DNA of 64,000 nucleotides, taken from NCBI GenBank assembly GCA_036874045.1, contig JAZBRI010000003.1, forward strand, positions 198,501-262,500, written 5' to 3'. Positions 60,107-64,000 of this stretch are shown here, in pieces. Both the position numbers and the translations under genes were made by a program. The notes beneath the pieces are model-generated. The model saw only the letters and a list, made by a program, of their open reading frames with translations. It did no database searches and was not told the origin of the DNA. How positions within the stretch are numbered: position 1 is the stretch's first letter; every line of letters starts with the position of its first letter. The stretch is from Cymodocea nodosa. Its lineage: Eukaryota; Streptophyta; Magnoliopsida; Alismatales; Cymodoceaceae.

Positions 60107-61706
60107 CCCCCGACTCCATGATCGAGATGCACAAAATACATAAGGAACGTCACACCTGAATTTGCATACGCGGGAGTTATGTTGGGGTTCGTTCCTTGCA
60201 CTTTGATTGATGTGGGCTTCTGATGTCATCTTGCCCGTACAATGCTTGCTCCTTTGAAGAAAATAGGGTTAAACATCAAAAGCTTGATCAAGAAGCATCA
60301 TTTTCTGCGAAGGACAGTGTAAAAGCTTGGAGGAAAGGACGGTACGATGAAGAAGCACGCTGGTTATTATTATTATTTTATGTATATGGTGGAACGAAAT
60401 CTACATCCAGTTGAGGGATTGCTCCCATTCTCATTATAAGCGGAGTTCCCTAATTCAAAATTCATTGCAATGCAAAAATAAGGATGTCATGTTGTTGTCA
60501 ACCGTGGCAATGGGGACTTTCATTGGATGTGGCTGATGTGTATAACCGGAAAGAAATGAATACATAGCAAGGAAGATGTGGATGAATTTAATTTAATATG
60601 AAAATTGATGTTCAAGTTTTGAGAATCGCAATATATAGGTGAGCCAATACCATTAAATTACCAGGGCCTTAAGAATGACCCCATTGAGGGGAGGAGGCGG
60701 CCCTTACTAATAAGTTGTTATTGAACTCAACGTACCAGATGCCGGATGCCGGATGCCGGATGCCTTCCTCTCTCAAGGTACAATGGAAGGAATGGCTCTT
60801 GTGTTGCAGGGAAGAAGACATTCGTAAATTAGGCCAAGCTTTCTTTACGATATGTTCAAGCAGATGATGCTAAAACAGTGATTTTGATTATAAAATATTT
60901 ATAGATTCCTAAAAGAAGCAACGAAATGTTGCTTGTCCTCATGAAACCACCCATCCACTACGTTTCTCTCTCTCCTACTACTTCATGAGATTCATCTCTC
61001 CATGTTCACATCATGCATGAGGATTTGAATTTGATACATATATATAATGTATGTATGTATGTACCTAAAGACAGACAGGATGGAAACTTTTGCACAAACA
61101 GCAGATGTTGACGATCCTACCATACGCATGACGATTGAGCTACTCCTCCTTGGACTTGAGAGATCCAATCCGGTACAGGGGACGGACTGTCCAACTGAAG
61201 AAGCAGCCGACTAAGTTATTGTTGAGATCGCCTTTGCTCCAGCAGTGGACTCAACTCTTCTAGGTACATAGAAAGGATGACAAGTGAGTTCACCAGCAAG
61301 GTCCAAGATGATATAATAATGTACAATCACACCCTCGTTATTATCATATCACCGGCAACGAACAAGTAAACCAAAATAAAAAATGATAGTTTGGTGGTGA
61401 ATACCAACAAATTTTCATCGACATTCATGGACCATATTCATGGTCCAGTGGGCTCCGACGCAAACCACGCAGAAATTCAAACGAAGACCCCTATAAATAC
61501 AAGCTGGGCAGGCAATCCGAGATACAAGCGGCACGACCAAGTCTTACCTCTGACTTCTCCTTCTTCCCTCTCCTCCTTCTCCGCCTCCTCCTCCTCCTCC
61601 TCCTCCTCTCCCGATCGAGGGAGTCACTCGTCCTCTCGGATTCTGTTGGCACCATCTTCTCCACCACGGGTCCCGTGGATTTCGGATTGCCGCGTTTCGG
61701 TTGACC
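60107..61706. other. 3' region of PAH and upstream region of the last gene
   Basis: The first about 450 bp should contain the PAH 3' untranslated region. No coding region is seen further on; a small tandem gccggatgccggatgccgga lies at about 60737-60760. From about 61480 the sequence becomes CT-rich with a run of CTC units (61581-61610), as in the leader of the following gene. A TATA-like tataaata at about 61492-61499 lies about 210 bp before its ATG. Confidence 0.5.
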
Positions 61707-61829
61707 ATGTCGTGGCTCAGGACTGCGGTGAACAGAGCCGTTGAGGCCGGCAGAGGGAACGCCGTCACCCGCACCGTCATGAACTACGCCGGAACCGTCG
61801 CGAATCATGTCGTCGGTGGACCCAGCCTG
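61707..61829 (+). CDS. First coding exon of an unidentified plant gene (partial)
   Basis: The ATG in tgaccatgtcg opens 41 codons reading MSWLRTAVNRAVEAGRG, then NAVTRTVMNYAGTVANHVV, ending GGPSL exactly at a GT donor (ggtaattt). GC-rich composition, a CT-rich leader and the good donor indicate a true exon. The MSW-LR-AV-AVE start followed by TRTV-NYA resembles the N-terminus of a conserved plant protein I cannot name, so no function is assigned. The rest of the gene must lie mainly beyond the window. One possible further exon is 63636-63661 (cag acceptor, then FLKVVLDKR, then gtgag donor), which keeps frame but is too short to confirm. Confidence 0.6.
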
Positions 61830-62076
61830 GTAATTTCTCGATTGGTTTTGTTTTGTTTTATTTATTGGTGATTGCGTTGTTCCTGATATTTTCAAGTTTT
61901 TTCTTACGAGAAAGAGAGTCCGTGCGCGCGCGCGCACATGCTGTTTTGATTCTTTGGAAGAAATTTGTGACTTTTGTGGAAAAAGCGATGGGATTTGCGG
62001 TTTTCTAACGATTACGAGGAATTTTCTGCATTTTCCACGATTTTATTTTTCAATCCTCGTGGCTTGCTTGTCTCTC

Positions 62077-62959
62077 TGCGATAGAGTTCAGTCGTAATTC
62101 TCTTAGATTGTTAAGAGCCTGGCCGAGAGTTTGTCAGGTGTGTAATTTCTATATAAAACTCATCAAGTCATGATAATAATAATGAACAACTGGGATATGG
62201 CTTGACCCTTCTTCTGGGTTCAAGTCTACGTCCTCTTTCCAAATCTCTCTTCTTCTTGTTCTTCCTTCTATATTTCATCGCTACAGTTTAAAGGCTCCTA
62301 ACATAAGGAGATTCTTGTCGGAATCATGGCCTTAATTCTAACAATTGGTAAATTCATAACTTCTTCTTCTGACTTGGTTGTCCGTGTAGTGAGAGGCAAG
62401 GTACAGGATATGGATTTAGTGTTTATGGTGATGACAATGGTAAGTGCTGGTTACTCAAAGGCATGTAGATCTGATACTTTCAAGGAAGGGGAAAATGGTG
62501 CCGCTCAGGGCGGTAGGCTGCCAAGCGGTCAAGCTTGTTATGGTGCCTACTAGGTGCTCGGGTGAGCAAGTGTTCATTGTGGTGGGACATGCGAAGAATT
62601 GGTTGATTGGATCTTTGGTATTTTGCCTTGTAGTAGTATTGTAATAGAGATGGAATGTTTTTTGGTTTATATATTTTAGTTTCTTCCAGTGCATTTGGAT
62701 ATTGAAAATATTGAACTTGGGGACAAGGTCAGTTTTAAGGGGAGGGGATTTGACAGGGTTCATTTGTAATTCTGTTAGAGTTTGGTCAGAATTTGCTAGG
62801 GTTGTAATTCCAATATAAACCTCACTGACAATAGTAAGGCTTGGCCCCTTCTAATCTAGGTCCTCTCCAAATCTCTCTCTTCTTGTTCCAGTGTTCTTCA
62901 TTCTGTATTTTATCACTACGGCCAACGACATCCTATCATGGAGAGATTGTTGCTGAAAT
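62077..62959 (+). mobile_element. Small element with direct terminal repeats (TRIM-like) in the first intron
   Basis: Two diverged direct repeats, 62077-62324 and 62751-62959, share gtaattct-ttaga, gtaatt-c-atataaa, ggcttg-cccttct, gtcctc-ccaaatctctct-cttcttgtt and ttcat-ctgtattt-atc-ctac. Between them are about 430 bp with no reverse transcriptase. A purine-rich tract (aaggggagggga, 62737-62748) sits immediately before the second repeat, as a polypurine tract should. This matches the layout of a terminal-repeat retrotransposon in miniature. I did not find a primer binding site after the first repeat. Confidence 0.55.
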
Positions 62960-64000
62960 CAAACAATCCACTGGTGAGCTCTCAACATTCTGATAATGTT
63001 TGATCTTGTTCAACTGAATCAACAAGTAGATCAGGGAATTATTGACATGACACAATAACATGATAATTACACAACATGTGAACATGATAATTATCAAAGA
63101 TATTTTTAAAACTATTTTGAAATATTCATATAAACAAGATAAGCCAAGTGCATGAGGATACCATCAATATGAGTTCTAAGAAGGATCAAATTGTATGTAA
63201 TCTTACCGCTAATAAATTAAGAGGTTATATCTTAGGATTCAAACTTTTGACCTCTAGGTTACAATGGTACAACTTTATATTGTGCAAAGGCTCACTCTCT
63301 ATTTCAAAACATTTATGCAATGAACATAATTATATTTTGACATGATTACCACTAGACTCAACACAATTAAATTAAGTTTTGACTCAGTTATACATGTCTA
63401 GCGTTCAAAATAAATTATTAAATAAGAAAAATAAAACTAGATTCAAATGCATTTCCTGCATATTTGATTTTATGGTATTATTAATCATAAACTCTAATAA
63501 TCAATCATAATTTTACAAAATTATACAGAATACTATAAAAAAATAATAAACACAATGACATAATTATCTACACAATGAGTATGCAAAACCACAAGTAAAC
63601 TTTTAGTGCAGTACTATGATTTTTCTTAACTGCAGTTTCTAAAAGTCGTGCTTGACAAGAGGTGAGTCAAATTCATATCATCCCTCTAAAAATGTCTTCT
63701 TCCTCTTGAAGCATAAAAAAAGCTTGCTCCATACCTAGTTTCATCTGTTTTCTTTCTTACAACAGCTTATCTTTTGAGATGATATAGTTGATTGTCATTT
63801 ATGATGCATGCTGGTTTAAAACTTAGAGAATGATGCTTTACAAGAAGCAATATGAAATAGGAAGCTCATAAGGGAAGACTTGTGGATGAGGACACGTTCA
63901 TTGCTTATGTTCTATTCTACAATGGTTCAATTATATAAAAGTATACATTGTTAAGGGTTTTTGATAAAATCTTATGCATTTGCTTACAATTTCCAAAAGA
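62960..64000. other. AT-rich intron sequence to the window end
   Basis: Apart from the candidate microexon at 63636-63661, nothing coding is visible. The composition is that of a plant intron. Confidence 0.45.

Noticed and set aside
60223..60414. 63-codon open frame after the lipin gene
   Set aside because: It lies where the 3' untranslated region is expected and matches no family; no splice or start signals support it.

Overview
This is a nuclear-type plant genome window. Every recognisable gene is plant-specific or of plant type, and most are split by GT-AG introns with AT-rich sequence between exons. The very GC-rich exons of some genes (ABC transporter, second kinase exon, middle malectin exon) beside AT-rich neighbours suggest a monocot, possibly a non-grass lineage. 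That is inference; nothing fixes the species.

Layout, left to right. The window opens inside RNase P/MRP subunit RPP30 (minus strand, first 143 residues, <1-429). About 2 kb away and divergent lies a small type I membrane protein (2498-12393) with one intron of about 7.5 kb. Next come a D6PK-type AGC VIII kinase (13776-15934) and, close behind on the same strand, glucuronokinase (16408-20007). A decayed PIF/Harbinger transposon (about 20.3-23.3 kb) separates these from an ABCG half-transporter on the minus strand (23706-26149). A short uncharacterised plant protein follows (28546-29007), then a second relative of the same transposon (about 30.6-34.8 kb), then an 8-exon malectin-like/LRR protein without a kinase (36146-38726).

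From 38.8 to 45.9 kb no intact gene is visible. The stretch holds broken copies of the 3' flanks of the two preceding genes and a truncated LINE. A lipin-type phosphatidate phosphatase (47046-60106, ten coding exons) carries a second LINE and tRNA-like fragments in its introns. The window ends in the first coding exon of an unidentified gene (61707-61829), whose first intron holds a small element with direct terminal repeats.

The genes form no operon-like unit. Individual roles are tRNA processing, polar auxin transport control, UDP-glucuronate salvage for cell walls, lipid export, cell-surface sensing and glycerolipid synthesis. I found no convincing new molecular system. The most distinctive features are the duplication debris around 28-46 kb, the two related Harbinger remnants with similar architecture, a GC-AG intron, and a long inverted microsatellite next to the short gene.
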